49,163 bases of DNA, taken from the NCBI GenBank assembly GCA_018817165.1, contig JAHITY010000072.1, positions 1 to 49,163 on the forward strand, written 5' to 3'. The notes below the pieces were generated by a model. That model saw nothing but the letters and a program-made list of their open reading frames with translations, made no database searches and was not told the DNA's origin. Source of the DNA: Candidatus Omnitrophota bacterium (GTDB lineage Bacteria; Omnitrophota; Gorgyraeia; B26-G9). The position numbers and the translations under genes were made by a program. Positions 1-8,580 of this stretch are shown here, one piece after another. Positions within the stretch are counted from its first letter, which is position 1, and each line of letters opens with the position of its first letter.

Positions 1-67
1 AGACGATAGTCACACAATATATACGCAAGTTAGGAACGACTTCATTTATTGCGTTATTCCTATCTGA

Positions 68-103
68 GTAAACGATGTCCTGAGACTTTCGGGTAAACGA
101 TGT
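68..103. repeat. Pair of 11-bp direct repeats (possible insertion-sequence end remnant)
   Basis: The word GTAAACGATGT occurs at 68-78 and again at 93-103, 25 bp apart, separated by CCTGAGACTTTCGG. Spaced direct repeats of this style resemble terminal transposase-binding repeats of IS21/IS481-like elements, but no transposase fragment is visible in the 67 bases to the left, so this is only a guess. The rest of 1-157 holds no gene that I can support. Confidence 0.3.
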
Positions 104-104
104 A

Positions 105-140
105 TAGATATTTATCAATTAGCGGTTAGCGAATAGAAAA
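105..140. repeat. Degenerate 7-bp tandem repeat (TAGCGNN type)
   Basis: TAG trinucleotides fall exactly 7 bp apart at 120, 127 and 134 in units TAGCGGT, TAGCGAA and TAGAAAA. The same unit type recurs at 14059 and 27194, each time close to a copy of the inverted-repeat element described at 158-350. Confidence 0.55.
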
Positions 141-157
141 GCAAATCCAATGCGCTA

Positions 158-350
158 GGCAAAAATTCTCTTTGAGCGGCGCTTTAAATGAGAGCCTGAC
201 TTACGAAGTGTTAGCGAAGTCAAGTCAGCCTGCTCGAATTTAGTCCGAAATATCTGCGACCAAGCAGATATTTTCGGAATCATTAGTGAGAACGCGCGGC
301 TGAGCCTGCACGATGTAGGCTCAGGCTTAGCGAAAAGATGTGTTTTTGCC
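158..350 (+). mobile_element. MITE-like inverted-repeat element, copy A (long inner module)
   Basis: This 193-bp non-coding element begins GGCAAAAATTCTCTTT and ends with TTTTTGCC, so its ends are inverted repeats (8 bp perfect, longer when degenerate). Next to the left end is GAGCGGCGCTTT. Towards the right end is the imperfect palindrome GCTGAGCCTGCA / TGTAGGCTCAGGC. The inner part has two hairpins: CTGACTT pairing with AAGTCAG, and CCGAAATATCTGC pairing with GCAGATATTTTCGG. The two ends recur at 14683-14806 (inverted) and 27434-27555 around a different inner module. No ORF or transposase is present, and no clear target-site duplication is seen. It fills most of the space upstream of argH. 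Confidence 0.8.
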
Positions 351-397
351 AGGGGACAAATGTGTAGTAGACCATTAACTGTTTTAGAGGAGTTATA

Positions 398-1768
398 ATG
401 GCGAAAAAATTATGGGGCGGCAGATTTAAGAAGCAAATTGACAGTGATTTTGAAGAGTTTTCGAAATCGATTCAGTATGATTATAAACTAGCAAGAATTG
501 ATGTGTTTCATTCGATAATTCATACTCTGGCTTTAGGCGGAAGTAATCTTTTGACTAAAGCTGAGACAAAGAAAATCCTCGATGCTTTGAATGCGATTAT
601 TCAAGAGATTGATACTAAGAAATTTACTCCGGATATGAGTTCAGAAGATATCCATACTGATATTCATAATCGTTTAGAAAAAAAAATTGGGGTTTTAGCA
701 GCAAAAGTGCATACATTGCGATCGCGTAATGATCAGATTGTGTTTAGCGAAAAATTATATTGTTTGGATGAGGCGCTAAATATCCAAAGCTTACTTAAGG
801 ATTTGATTGATAGCTGTATAAGCTTGATGGAAAAATATGCAAAACAGCCGTTTATTGGCTATACGCATACGCAAAGGGCGCAGGTAATATTATTCAGTGA
901 TTATATGCTTGCTTTTGCGCATATGTTTAATCGGGATTTTAAGCGGGTAAAACAATTTTATGATTCAGTAGTTCCTTATATCGGAGCCGGAGCTTTGGCC
1001 GGAACATCTTTGAACAAAAAAGAATATAGTAAAGCAATTGAGATTTGTTTTAATTATAAACAAAATGAATCGGAGAAAGTCAAATCCGTGGAAAATTCCA
1101 TGGATAATGTTAGCGATCGGGATTTTATAATGGAATTTCTCGGAGCGATTTCGATTATTCAGATGCATCTATCTCGTTTGTCTGAGGATTTTATATTGTA
1201 TTCTACTCAGGAATTTGATTATTTGGATTTACCGGAAGAGTTTTGTACGGGCAGCAGTTTGATGCCCCATAAAAAAAATCCGGATTTTCTCGAACTTGTC
1301 CGCGGTTATACTGGAAGGATTTATGGCAATCAGATATCACTGATGACAACGATGAAGGGGCTTCCGATGACTTATAATCGGGATATGCAGCTGGATAAAG
1401 AACCGTTATTTTCATCGGTTGAGACGATTAAAGACGAATTGAAAATAATGGCAAAATTTATTAAAGGGGTAGAGCTTAAGCAAAAAGTGATTGAAAAAGC
1501 ATTGCAAGATGAGCGGCTTTACGCTACCGAACTAGCGGAATTTATGGTTTTTAAAGGTGTCGCGTTTAAAGACGCGCATGATATTGTGGGAAAAATCATG
1601 CGTTATTCTGAAGATAATCTTATTGCAATCAAAGATATGCCGGATAAAATGTTAAAAACTTTTCATTCTAAACTTAACCAAAAAGACATTCAGAAAGTAA
1701 TGCATTCTGAACATGCTGTGAATTCGAAAAAATCTATCAACAGAAAGGTGCCAAGAGTTAATGCATGA
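398..1768 (+). CDS. argH: Argininosuccinate lyase
   Basis: Cytoplasmic enzyme that splits argininosuccinate into arginine and fumarate, the last step of arginine synthesis. The 456-residue length is normal for the family. Visible marks are the N-terminal KLWGGRF, the substrate loop HTLRSRNDQ (105-113), GYTHTQRAQ (154-162) with the conserved His157, and the fumarate-lyase signature GSSLMPHKKNPD (285-296) carrying the mobile-loop serine. The start is supported by GAGGAG about 6 nt upstream of the ATG. Its last 8 bases overlap lysA, so it heads a translationally coupled arginine/lysine operon. argG is not in the window and may lie elsewhere. The upstream 193-bp element separates it from whatever precedes it. 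Confidence 0.97.
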   Translation: MAKKLWGGRFKKQIDSDFEEFSKSIQYDYKLARIDVFHSIIHTLALGGSNLLTKAETKKILDALNAIIQEIDTKKFTPDMSSEDIHTDIHNRLEKKIGVLAAKVHTLRSRNDQIVFSEKLYCLDEALNIQSLLKDLIDSCISLMEKYAKQPFIGYTHTQRAQVILFSDYMLAFAHMFNRDFKRVKQFYDSVVPYIGAGALAGTSLNKKEYSKAIEICFNYKQNESEKVKSVENSMDNVSDRDFIMEFLGAISIIQMHLSRLSEDFILYSTQEFDYLDLPEEFCTGSSLMPHKKNPDFLELVRGYTGRIYGNQISLMTTMKGLPMTYNRDMQLDKEPLFSSVETIKDELKIMAKFIKGVELKQKVIEKALQDERLYATELAEFMVFKGVAFKDAHDIVGKIMRYSEDNLIAIKDMPDKMLKTFHSKLNQKDIQKVMHSEHAVNSKKSINRKVPRVNA

Positions 1769-3020
1769 TTTTAAAATGAAAAACAATCGCTTGTTTTGTG
1801 AACAAGTCAGCCTTGATGATATTGCGAGAAAAGTGGGTAGTCCAGTATTTGTTTATAGCAAAAAAACTATATTAGACCATTTTAATAAACTAAAAAAAGC
1901 GTTTAAGGCCATTGATCCATTGATTTGTTATTCAATGAAAGCAAATTCTAATCTAAGTATCTGCAAAATATTAAAAGATGCAGGGGCTGGAATTGATATT
2001 GTTTCCGGGGGGGAGCTGTATCGGGCGCAAGCGATTAAGGTAAGGGCTAATAAAATTGTTTATGCTTCAGTGGGGAAAACTTCTGAGGAAATAGAATCCG
2101 CGATTAAGGCCGGGATATTGTTTTTTAACGTCGAATCTGTTGCGGAACTTAAGCTGATCAATGCGATTGCTAAGCGCTTGGGCAAAAAACAAAAAGTAGC
2201 GATAAGGGTTAATCCGGATGTTGAGGCGAAAACCCACAAGTATATTACCACTGCTAAAAAACAAAACAAATTCGGCATAGATGTAAAAACAACCAAAGAG
2301 ATATTTTTCAAGCTTAGAAAATCGCTGAATAATTTAGAAATCTGCTGCATTCATTTGCATATTGGTTCGCAAATCGAGCATGTTACGCCTTTTATTCAGG
2401 CGCTTAGAAAAGGGGTAAAATTAATTGAGCTGTTAAATAAAAATGGCGCTAATATTACTCATATAAATATCGGCGGCGGATTGGGGATTATTTACGATAA
2501 AGAAAAACCACAAACAGCCAGAGATTATGCTCAGGCAATAATCCCGATTTTAGCGGGTAAAAATTTAAAATTGATTTTAGAGCCAGGAAGATTTATTGTC
2601 GGTAATGCCGGAGTGTTATTAACTAAAATAATCTATGTTAAAGACACGTCAGTTAAACGATTTTATATTGTTGACGCGGCAATGAATGATTTGATAAGAC
2701 CTTCTTTTTACGAAGCTTTTCATGGAGTTATCCCAGTTATTAAAAAAAAGAAAACCAAATTAAAGAAAGCGGACATAGTCGGTCCTGTTTGCGAAAGTGG
2801 TGATTTTTTGGCCAAACAAAGATTGCTGCCGGATTCTTTAAGTCAAGACGATATTCTTGCTGTGATGAGCGCTGGAGCTTATGGCTTTAGCATGTCCAGT
2901 AATTACAATAGTCGGAGGCGCGCTGCTGAAGTCCTAGTTGATGGAAGTAAATATAAGATAATCAGAAAAAGAGAAACTTACAGCGAGCTGATTAAAAATG
3001 AGATAACTGGTAACCTATAA
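1761..3020 (+). CDS. lysA: Diaminopimelate decarboxylase
   Basis: PLP-dependent, fold-type III (alanine-racemase fold) decarboxylase that converts meso-diaminopimelate to lysine, the final lysine step. The 419 residues show the PLP lysine in CYSMKANSN (Lys60), HIGSQI, the phosphate-binding glycine loop NIGGGLG, LEPGRFIVGNAG, the catalytic cysteine motif GPVCESGDFL from the partner-subunit active site, and the C-terminal AGAYGFSMSSNYN. The ATG overlaps the end of argH by 8 bases. A second in-frame ATG lies five codons on, so the exact start is uncertain by a few residues. dapF follows after 9 bases. Confidence 0.97.
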   Translation: MHDFKMKNNRLFCEQVSLDDIARKVGSPVFVYSKKTILDHFNKLKKAFKAIDPLICYSMKANSNLSICKILKDAGAGIDIVSGGELYRAQAIKVRANKIVYASVGKTSEEIESAIKAGILFFNVESVAELKLINAIAKRLGKKQKVAIRVNPDVEAKTHKYITTAKKQNKFGIDVKTTKEIFFKLRKSLNNLEICCIHLHIGSQIEHVTPFIQALRKGVKLIELLNKNGANITHINIGGGLGIIYDKEKPQTARDYAQAIIPILAGKNLKLILEPGRFIVGNAGVLLTKIIYVKDTSVKRFYIVDAAMNDLIRPSFYEAFHGVIPVIKKKKTKLKKADIVGPVCESGDFLAKQRLLPDSLSQDDILAVMSAGAYGFSMSSNYNSRRRAAEVLVDGSKYKIIRKRETYSELIKNEITGNL

Positions 3021-3029
3021 GAGGCGGAT

Positions 3030-3977
3030 ATGAAAAAAATGATAAAGAAAAAAATGGCAAATAAGAAGCCAATTAAAAAAATGGTTAAGAGTCCCGCGAA
3101 AATAGTTACGAAAAAAAGTACAAAGAAGGTAACTATGAAAAAGCCCGCGATAAAAAAGAAAATCATTGTTAAGAAAAAAATAAAATTTGAATTCACGAAA
3201 ATGGTTGCCTCAGGAAATGATTTTATTATTTTTGATAATCGGAGAAGTGGTTTAAAAAATGGATCAGAAATCGCGGCATTACTTTGTGTCAGAACCTCGG
3301 GGATTGGTGCTGATGGATTGATCTTTATTGAGAAGTCAAAAAAAGCTGATTTTAAAATGCGGATATTTAATCCTGATGGCTCAGAAGCAGAGATGTGCGG
3401 CAATGGAATTCGCTGCGCCGCTTTATATAAAAACAAGAAGAATATGAAAATAGAAACATTGGCGGGTATACTTAACGCTGAGCTAAATGAAAATGGAATT
3501 AAAGTCAGGATGACGCCGCCTTTGGATATGCAGTTGAATATTAATTTAAATATTGATGGAAGAATTCACCAGGTTAATTATGTGAATACGGGTGTGCCGC
3601 ACAGTGTGTGTTTTGTGGAAAATTTGCCGGCAGTTAATGTGCGGCTGCTGGGAAGGCTGCTTAGGTATCATAAACATTTTGAGCTGGAAGGCACAAATGT
3701 GGATTTTGTAAAAATAGACGAACATGATTCTTTGTGTATTCGTACTTATGAACGAGGAGTGGAAGATGAAACATTAGCTTGCGGCACCGGCTCAGTAGCT
3801 GCAGCTTTGATTTATCATCATAAATTTCTTTATGCTGACGGTTCATACAGTGTGGATATTAAAACAAAGGGCGGCGAAGTTCTTAAAGTTTACTTTGATT
3901 ATGAAAAAGGAGTATTTAAAAACGTTTGGTTGGAAGGTAATGCCAGAATAGTTTATAAGGGAGAATGTTATGTTTAA
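3030..3977 (+). CDS. dapF: Diaminopimelate epimerase with lysine-rich N-terminal tail
   Basis: Cofactor-independent epimerase that converts LL- to meso-diaminopimelate, needed for both lysine and peptidoglycan. The catalytic cysteine pair is visible in EMCGNGIRC (Cys123) and ACGTGS (Cys251). The normal start of the family (FTKM..SGNDF) is only reached at residue 55. Before it lies a 50-residue tail in which about 23 residues are Lys, rich in KKK and KKP steps and with no hydrophobic membrane segment. The tail looks genuine: GAGGCGG sits 6-7 nt upstream of ATG 3030, and the frame is open throughout. An internal start cannot be excluded, since the tail has several Met codons. The end overlaps dapA by 8 bases. 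The tail resembles a nucleic-acid- or polyanion-binding extension; its role is unknown. Confidence 0.94.
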   Translation: MKKMIKKKMANKKPIKKMVKSPAKIVTKKSTKKVTMKKPAIKKKIIVKKKIKFEFTKMVASGNDFIIFDNRRSGLKNGSEIAALLCVRTSGIGADGLIFIEKSKKADFKMRIFNPDGSEAEMCGNGIRCAALYKNKKNMKIETLAGILNAELNENGIKVRMTPPLDMQLNINLNIDGRIHQVNYVNTGVPHSVCFVENLPAVNVRLLGRLLRYHKHFELEGTNVDFVKIDEHDSLCIRTYERGVEDETLACGTGSVAAALIYHHKFLYADGSYSVDIKTKGGEVLKVYFDYEKGVFKNVWLEGNARIVYKGECYV

Positions 3978-4860
3978 AGGTTCGATGGTGGCAATAGTAA
4001 CTCCGTTTAAAAATGGAAGACTAGATGAGGATAAGCTAAAGGAGTTAGTTAATTTCCATATTAAAAATAAAACTACAGCAATTGTGCCTTGCGGCACAAC
4101 GGGAGAGTCAGCGACGCTGTCATTAGCGGAACATGAGCGGGTAATTGAGTTGGTAGTTCAGACTGCTAATAAAAGAGTTCCGGTTATTGCCGGAACTGGT
4201 TCAAATAATACATATGAGGCTATCAGGCTGACAAAACATGCTAAAGAGGCAGGGGCTGATGCAGCATTATTAATCGTTCCTTATTATAATAAGCCAACAC
4301 AAAAAGGGCTTTATTTGCATTTTAAGGAAATCGCGGAAAATGTGGATATCCCGATAGTTTTATATAATATAGAGGGAAGAACAGCAGTGAATATGCTGCC
4401 GGAAACCATAGCTAGATTAGCGCATGAGTTTAAAAATATTGTCGGGATTAAAGAGGCATCAGGAAATCTTGAGCAGATGGCGACAATTAAAATGCTTTGT
4501 CCTAAAGATTTTGATTTAATATCGGGAGATGATACCTTGACATTGCCATTGCTAGCTATTGGAGGCGCGGGGGTAATATCGGTTGTTGCCAATATTGTTC
4601 CGCAAGATGTAGCCAAAATGATAGAAGCGTTTGAAAAGGGAAACCTTGTACTGGCGCAACAGATGCATTATAAGTTATTGCCTTTGATTAAATCTATGTT
4701 TTTGGAAACAAATCCGATTTGCGTAAAAACTGCAATGGAAATTCTCGGTATGTGTGAACCAGGGTTGCGTTTGCCTTTATGTCCAATGAATGAAGATAAT
4801 TTAAAAAAACTTAATGTTGCACTGCTTGAATACGGGCTTTTGAAGGGGAAAAAGAAATGA
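3970..4860 (+). CDS. dapA: 4-hydroxy-tetrahydrodipicolinate synthase
   Basis: Class I aldolase (TIM barrel) that condenses pyruvate with aspartate semialdehyde, the committed lysine step. The 296 residues carry the substrate-loop motif CGTTGESATL (41-50), VPYYNKPTQKG, and the Schiff-base lysine in GIKEASGN (Lys161). The conserved proton-relay tyrosine is in LYNIEGRT (Tyr132), where most homologues have a Pro in place of the Glu. The start overlaps dapF by 8 bases with GGGAG just upstream; the end overlaps dapB by 4 bases (ATGA). It is probably feedback-controlled by lysine as in other bacteria, but nothing in the DNA shows this. Confidence 0.97.
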   Translation: MFKGSMVAIVTPFKNGRLDEDKLKELVNFHIKNKTTAIVPCGTTGESATLSLAEHERVIELVVQTANKRVPVIAGTGSNNTYEAIRLTKHAKEAGADAALLIVPYYNKPTQKGLYLHFKEIAENVDIPIVLYNIEGRTAVNMLPETIARLAHEFKNIVGIKEASGNLEQMATIKMLCPKDFDLISGDDTLTLPLLAIGGAGVISVVANIVPQDVAKMIEAFEKGNLVLAQQMHYKLLPLIKSMFLETNPICVKTAMEILGMCEPGLRLPLCPMNEDNLKKLNVALLEYGLLKGKKK

Positions 4861-5570
4861 TCAAGATTGGAGTTGTTGGCTGTTGCGGGAAAATGGGCAA
4901 AAGAATCATCGCATTAGCGGGTCAAGATATGCAACTTGAGACATTTATTGGTTTTGAGAGAAAAGGCTGCCCAGAGATTAATTCTATGCTTGAAGGCATC
5001 ATCGTAAGTGATGATCTGGATAAAATCAAACAAGTGGATGTTGTTATTGATTTTACTCCAATGACTGATAAAAAAGATTTGCTGGATTTTGTGGTTAAAC
5101 ATAAAAAAACAATGGTTATTGGAACTACTGGTCTGAGTGTAGATCAAGTAGAAATTATTGAAGAAGCGGCGAAAGATATCGCGATTGTTTACTCGCCGAA
5201 TATGTCTGTAGGTGTTAATGTGATGTTTGATTTGGTCAAACAGGCGGCAGCTAAACTTAAGGACTATAAAGTTAAAATTATTGAAGCACATCATATTCAT
5301 AAGAAGGATGCTCCTAGCGGTACAGCTAAGCAATTTGCGGCAATCATTGAATCCCAAAATAATCAACAGGTTGAGGATATTGAAGCTATTCGCGAAGGGG
5401 AAATTGTGGGAGACCATGAGATTATATTTGAAAGTGATGTAGATACATTATCGTTCAGTCATAAGGCCAAGACCAGAGATATTTTTGCTAAGGGAGCGCT
5501 TGAGGCGGCTAAATGGGTTGTGAATAAGCCTGTTGGTTTGTATAATATGCAGGATGTCCTAAAAGTATAA
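4857..5570 (+). CDS. dapB: 4-hydroxy-tetrahydrodipicolinate reductase
   Basis: NAD(P)H-dependent reductase that makes tetrahydrodipicolinate. At 237 residues it is slightly short for the family. It has an N-terminal Rossmann loop (GVVGCCGKMGKRI), the GTTGLS substrate strand, and the family signature EAHHIHKKDAPSGTA with its catalytic His and Lys. The start is fixed by a 4-base ATGA overlap with dapA. Its product is the substrate of the next gene, dapL. A run of AAAGTTG heptamers follows the stop codon. Confidence 0.96.
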   Translation: MIKIGVVGCCGKMGKRIIALAGQDMQLETFIGFERKGCPEINSMLEGIIVSDDLDKIKQVDVVIDFTPMTDKKDLLDFVVKHKKTMVIGTTGLSVDQVEIIEEAAKDIAIVYSPNMSVGVNVMFDLVKQAAAKLKDYKVKIIEAHHIHKKDAPSGTAKQFAAIIESQNNQQVEDIEAIREGEIVGDHEIIFESDVDTLSFSHKAKTRDIFAKGALEAAKWVVNKPVGLYNMQDVLKV

Positions 5571-5606
5571 AGTTCTTAAAGTTATAAAGTTGAAAGTTGA
5601 AAGTTG
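5569..5606. repeat. AAAGTTG heptamer repeat between dapB and dapL
   Basis: AAAGTTG occurs at 5586, 5593 and 5600, exactly 7 bp apart, preceded by looser units AAAGTTC (5569) and AAAGTTA (5578). A related run (AAAGTTT, AAAGTTC, AAAGTTA) occurs near 27357-27385. The ribosome-binding site of dapL (GAGAGGAAA) follows immediately. Confidence 0.6.
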
Positions 5607-5625
5607 AAAACGAGAGGAAATATAA

Positions 5626-6795
5626 ATGGATATTCAAGCTGCTAAAACATTGTCAACATTACCGCCATATCTTTTTGCGGCAATTGATAAAGAAAAACGT
5701 AAGGCCAGACAAGCCGGGCGTGATCTGATTGATTTGGGTATTGGAGATCCGGATACTCCGACTCCGATGCATGTAATTGAAGCTTTGAATGCGGCGGCTA
5801 AAGATCCGGCTAATCATAAATACGCATTAGATGCGGGCATGCCTCAATTACGTTCAGAAATTGCTCTATGGTATAAGAATAGATTTAATGTGGAACTTGA
5901 TCCCGCAACCGAGATACTTCCGGTTCTTGGCTCAAAAGAAGCAATTGCTCATTTTCCCTTCACTTTTTTAAATAAAGGGGATATTAGCTTGGTTCCTGAC
6001 CCGGGATACCCGGCTTACCGAAACGCTACTATTCTGGCAGACAGAGAATTTTATGCAATGCCGCTGGAAGAGAAAAACGGGTTTTTGCCTGACTTAAAAG
6101 CAATTCCGCAATCTGTGCTTAAAAAAGCAAAGTTAATATTTATTAATTATCCGAATAATCCTACGGCAGCAATTGTTCCTCAAAGTTTTTTGAAAGAACT
6201 GGTAACTTTTGCCAAAAAAAATGAGATTATAATTTGTTTTGATATGGCTTATTCTGAGATGTGTTTTGATGAATATAAAGCCCCGGGGATATTAGGTATC
6301 AGCGGCGCAAAGGATGTAGCGGTTGAGTTTCATTCATTATCTAAAACATATAATATGACCGGCTGGAGAATCGGCTGGATTTGCGGAAATAAAGATGTTG
6401 TCGCGGCTTTAGCTAAATTTAAGTCAAATATGGATTCAGGGATTTTTCAGGCAGTGCAAATTGCCGGAATAGCGGCTTTAAAATCTAAACCGGTTTTTTA
6501 TCAAAAAATGGCAAAAATATACATGGAAAGACGCGATGTTTTAGTCGAGGGTTTAAAAAAACTGGGCTGGCCGGTTAAATCGCCTAAAGCAACTTTTTAT
6601 GTATGGACGAAATATCCTTATAAAATGAAATCTATCGAGGTAGCTAATATGCTTTTAGATAAAGCGGATATTGTGGTTACCCCGGGAATCGGTTTTGGTA
6701 AGTATGGAGAAGGGTTTATCCGCTTTGCTTTGACTCAGGATAAAAAAAGAATTAAACAAGCGCTTGACCGTTTAGCTAAACTTCAAACAGTTTAA
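5626..6795 (+). CDS. dapL: LL-diaminopimelate aminotransferase
   Basis: PLP fold-type I aminotransferase that converts tetrahydrodipicolinate directly to LL-diaminopimelate with glutamate as donor, bypassing the acylated intermediates of the dapD/C/E route. The 389 residues include DLGIGDPDTPTP, the tyrosine/phosphate region, NYPNNPT (174-180), the PLP-contacting Asp206 and Tyr209, and the Schiff-base Lys240 in HSLSKTYNMTGWR. Placement straight after dapA-dapB, with no dapD/E/C in view, supports DapL rather than a general aspartate or alanine aminotransferase, although sequence alone cannot fully separate them. GAGAGGAAA lies upstream of the ATG. Confidence 0.9.
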   Translation: MDIQAAKTLSTLPPYLFAAIDKEKRKARQAGRDLIDLGIGDPDTPTPMHVIEALNAAAKDPANHKYALDAGMPQLRSEIALWYKNRFNVELDPATEILPVLGSKEAIAHFPFTFLNKGDISLVPDPGYPAYRNATILADREFYAMPLEEKNGFLPDLKAIPQSVLKKAKLIFINYPNNPTAAIVPQSFLKELVTFAKKNEIIICFDMAYSEMCFDEYKAPGILGISGAKDVAVEFHSLSKTYNMTGWRIGWICGNKDVVAALAKFKSNMDSGIFQAVQIAGIAALKSKPVFYQKMAKIYMERRDVLVEGLKKLGWPVKSPKATFYVWTKYPYKMKSIEVANMLLDKADIVVTPGIGFGKYGEGFIRFALTQDKKRIKQALDRLAKLQTV

Positions 6796-6837
6796 GATGC
6801 TTAATCCCTAAACTTTTTAAATTTAAATATCTAAAGT

Positions 6838-7329
6838 ATGAGCCAAAAGCAAAATAAGGTATATTTGGGGATCGGATCAAATATTGGTGATCGCAGGTCT
6901 TATATAGATAAAGCGGTTTTGCTGTTAAAGCAAAATGCAAATATAAATGTGATAAAGATTTCTCGATTATATGAAACTGACCCAGTTGGCGGCCCGGCTC
7001 AGGGCAAATTTCTTAACGGAGTTATTGAGCTTAATACAGTCCTTAACCCTCTTGAACTCTTGGTAAATCTGCAGAATATTGAATTAAAGCTTGGCCGTAT
7101 TCGGTCAGGGCTGAAGAATCAGCCGAGGACTTTGGATCTAGACATTCTCTTATTTGAGGACATTGTTTTAAATACTCAGCAGTTAATAATCCCGCATCCT
7201 TTGCTGCAAGAGCGTTTATTTGTATTAAAACCTTTTATGGAGATTGCTTCAGGAGTAATTCATCCTTTGTTTAAACGAACGATCAAAGAACTTTTTACAG
7301 AGTTGAATTCTAGGACAGAAAGTAAATAA
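6838..7329 (+). CDS. folK: 2-amino-4-hydroxy-6-hydroxymethyldihydropteridine pyrophosphokinase
   Basis: Transfers pyrophosphate from ATP to the pterin intermediate of folate synthesis. The 163 residues match the family: YLGIGSNIGDR at the N-terminus, RLYETDPVGGPAQGKFLNG (pterin-binding loop) and RTLDLDILLF (Mg-ATP-binding aspartates), ending with IPHPLLQERLFVL. No clear Shine-Dalgarno sequence is visible before ATG 6838. The 42-base gap to dapL holds no terminator I can see, so it may be read through from the lysine operon. Other folate genes are not adjacent. Confidence 0.95.
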   Translation: MSQKQNKVYLGIGSNIGDRRSYIDKAVLLLKQNANINVIKISRLYETDPVGGPAQGKFLNGVIELNTVLNPLELLVNLQNIELKLGRIRSGLKNQPRTLDLDILLFEDIVLNTQQLIIPHPLLQERLFVLKPFMEIASGVIHPLFKRTIKELFTELNSRTESK

Positions 7330-7355
7330 ACATTTTTTCTTATCAGGATAATATA

Positions 7356-8210
7356 ATGAAAATCATCCATAATGTAATTCAAATGCAGGCTATCGCAGAT
7401 CAGTTGAAAAAAAAATCAAAAACTATTGGTTTTGTGCCAACAATGGGATATTTGCATAATGGCCATTTGTCTTTGATCGCAAGATCGGTTAAAGAATGTG
7501 ATATTACGGTTGTAAGTATTTACGTGAATCCCTTACAATTCGGGCCTAAAGAAGATTTTAAGAAGTATCCCAGAGATATTAAAACTGACTTAAAATTGTG
7601 CAGACAGCAAAATGTGGATTATGTTTTTATCCCAAAAGACGAGCAGATATATCCTGTAGGGTATATGACTGAAGTGCGGGTTAAAGGAATCACTGAGTCA
7701 CTGTGTGGAAAGTCCCGGCCCGGTCATTTTAGCGGAGTGACTACGATTGTAAACAAATTATTTAATATTGTAAAACCAGGAATTGCTTATTTTGGGCAAA
7801 AAGATGCACAGCAGTCATTGGTTATTAAAAAAATGGTTAAGGATTTACATATGCCTTTGAAAATAAAGGTTTTACCGATAATCAGGGAGCTGGATGGATT
7901 GGCAATGAGTTCACGCAATGCTTATCTGGATGCTAAATATCGCCGAGATGCGATTTTGCTGTACCTATCATTGAAAAAAGCCAAACACTTGATTGCGAAA
8001 AAACTGAGAAAAACTGCCAAAATAATTTCGCAAATGAAAAGATTGCTTTCTCAGTCGGAGTTTGCTACAATAGATTACATTGTTATCGTCGATGCTGATA
8101 GTTTAAATGAAGTTAAACAATTAAAAGCAAAGACAAAGGTATTAATTGCTTTAGCCGTATATATAGGCAAAGTAAGGTTAATTGATAATATAATAGTTAA
8201 AGTTGATTGA
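7356..8210 (+). CDS. panC: Pantothenate synthetase
   Basis: Condenses pantoate with beta-alanine using ATP; a HIGH-superfamily nucleotidyl transferase. The 284 residues carry the ATP loop [16 protein letters not shown], the pantoate site [44 protein letters not shown], and the KMSKS-equivalent MSSRNAYL. The length is normal. The next gene, panD, supplies its beta-alanine and begins 13 bases after the stop, so the two steps are produced together. panB is not in the window. Confidence 0.97.
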   Translation: MKIIHNVIQMQAIADQLKKKSKTIGFVPTMGYLHNGHLSLIARSVKECDITVVSIYVNPLQFGPKEDFKKYPRDIKTDLKLCRQQNVDYVFIPKDEQIYPVGYMTEVRVKGITESLCGKSRPGHFSGVTTIVNKLFNIVKPGIAYFGQKDAQQSLVIKKMVKDLHMPLKIKVLPIIRELDGLAMSSRNAYLDAKYRRDAILLYLSLKKAKHLIAKKLRKTAKIISQMKRLLSQSEFATIDYIVIVDADSLNEVKQLKAKTKVLIALAVYIGKVRLIDNIIVKVD

Positions 8211-8223
8211 AAGGGATAAATTG

Positions 8224-8580
8224 ATGTTGCGGATAATGAGTAAATCAAAGATACATCGGGCCACAGTAACAGATGCTAATCTTCAATATATGGGTAGTAT
8301 TACTATTGACAAAAATCTTTTAAAAGAAGCTGACATCTACCCCAGTGAAAGAGTTCAAGTTGTAAATGTGAACAATGGCTCACGAGTTGAAACCTATGTT
8401 ATCGAGGGTGAAGCGGGAAGCGGTGTTGTTTGTATGAATGGGCCGGCAGCTAGATGGGCTCAAGTGGGGGATATTATTATTATTATATCCTATTGTCTGG
8501 TTTCTAATGAGGAAGCGGCTGAGCATAAACAAAAAACTGTTTTTGTTGACGAAAAAAATAGACTTATAAAGAGAAAATAA
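8224..8580 (+). CDS. panD: Aspartate 1-decarboxylase proenzyme
   Basis: Self-cleaving pyruvoyl enzyme that converts aspartate to beta-alanine for pantothenate. I start it at ATG 8224 (119 residues) rather than at the upstream in-frame TTG 8203. With this start, the conserved Gly24-Ser25 cleavage site (YMGSITI) falls at the same position as in well-studied PanD proteins, and GAAAGGG lies about 9 nt upstream. Also visible are SKIHRATVT with the conserved Lys9, the NNGSRVETY strand and [12 protein letters not shown]. It sits 13 bases after panC, and its TAA directly abuts the ATG of nadA. Confidence 0.95.
   Translation: MLRIMSKSKIHRATVTDANLQYMGSITIDKNLLKEADIYPSERVQVVNVNNGSRVETYVIEGEAGSGVVCMNGPAARWAQVGDIIIIISYCLVSNEEAAEHKQKTVFVDEKNRLIKRK

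Noticed and set aside
2978-3436. Minus-strand 152-residue hydrophobic ORF
   Set aside because: It is antisense to the lysine-rich tail of dapF: AAA/AAG codons read as TTT/CTT produce an artificial Phe/Leu-rich membrane-like protein.
4914-5417. Minus-strand 167-residue ORF
   Set aside because: Antisense shadow of dapB, with no ribosome-binding site and no recognisable motif. The + strand gene is certain.
8203-8223. Upstream TTG start for panD
   Set aside because: It would shift the Gly-Ser cleavage site from its standard position 24/25; ATG 8224 has a suitable ribosome-binding site.
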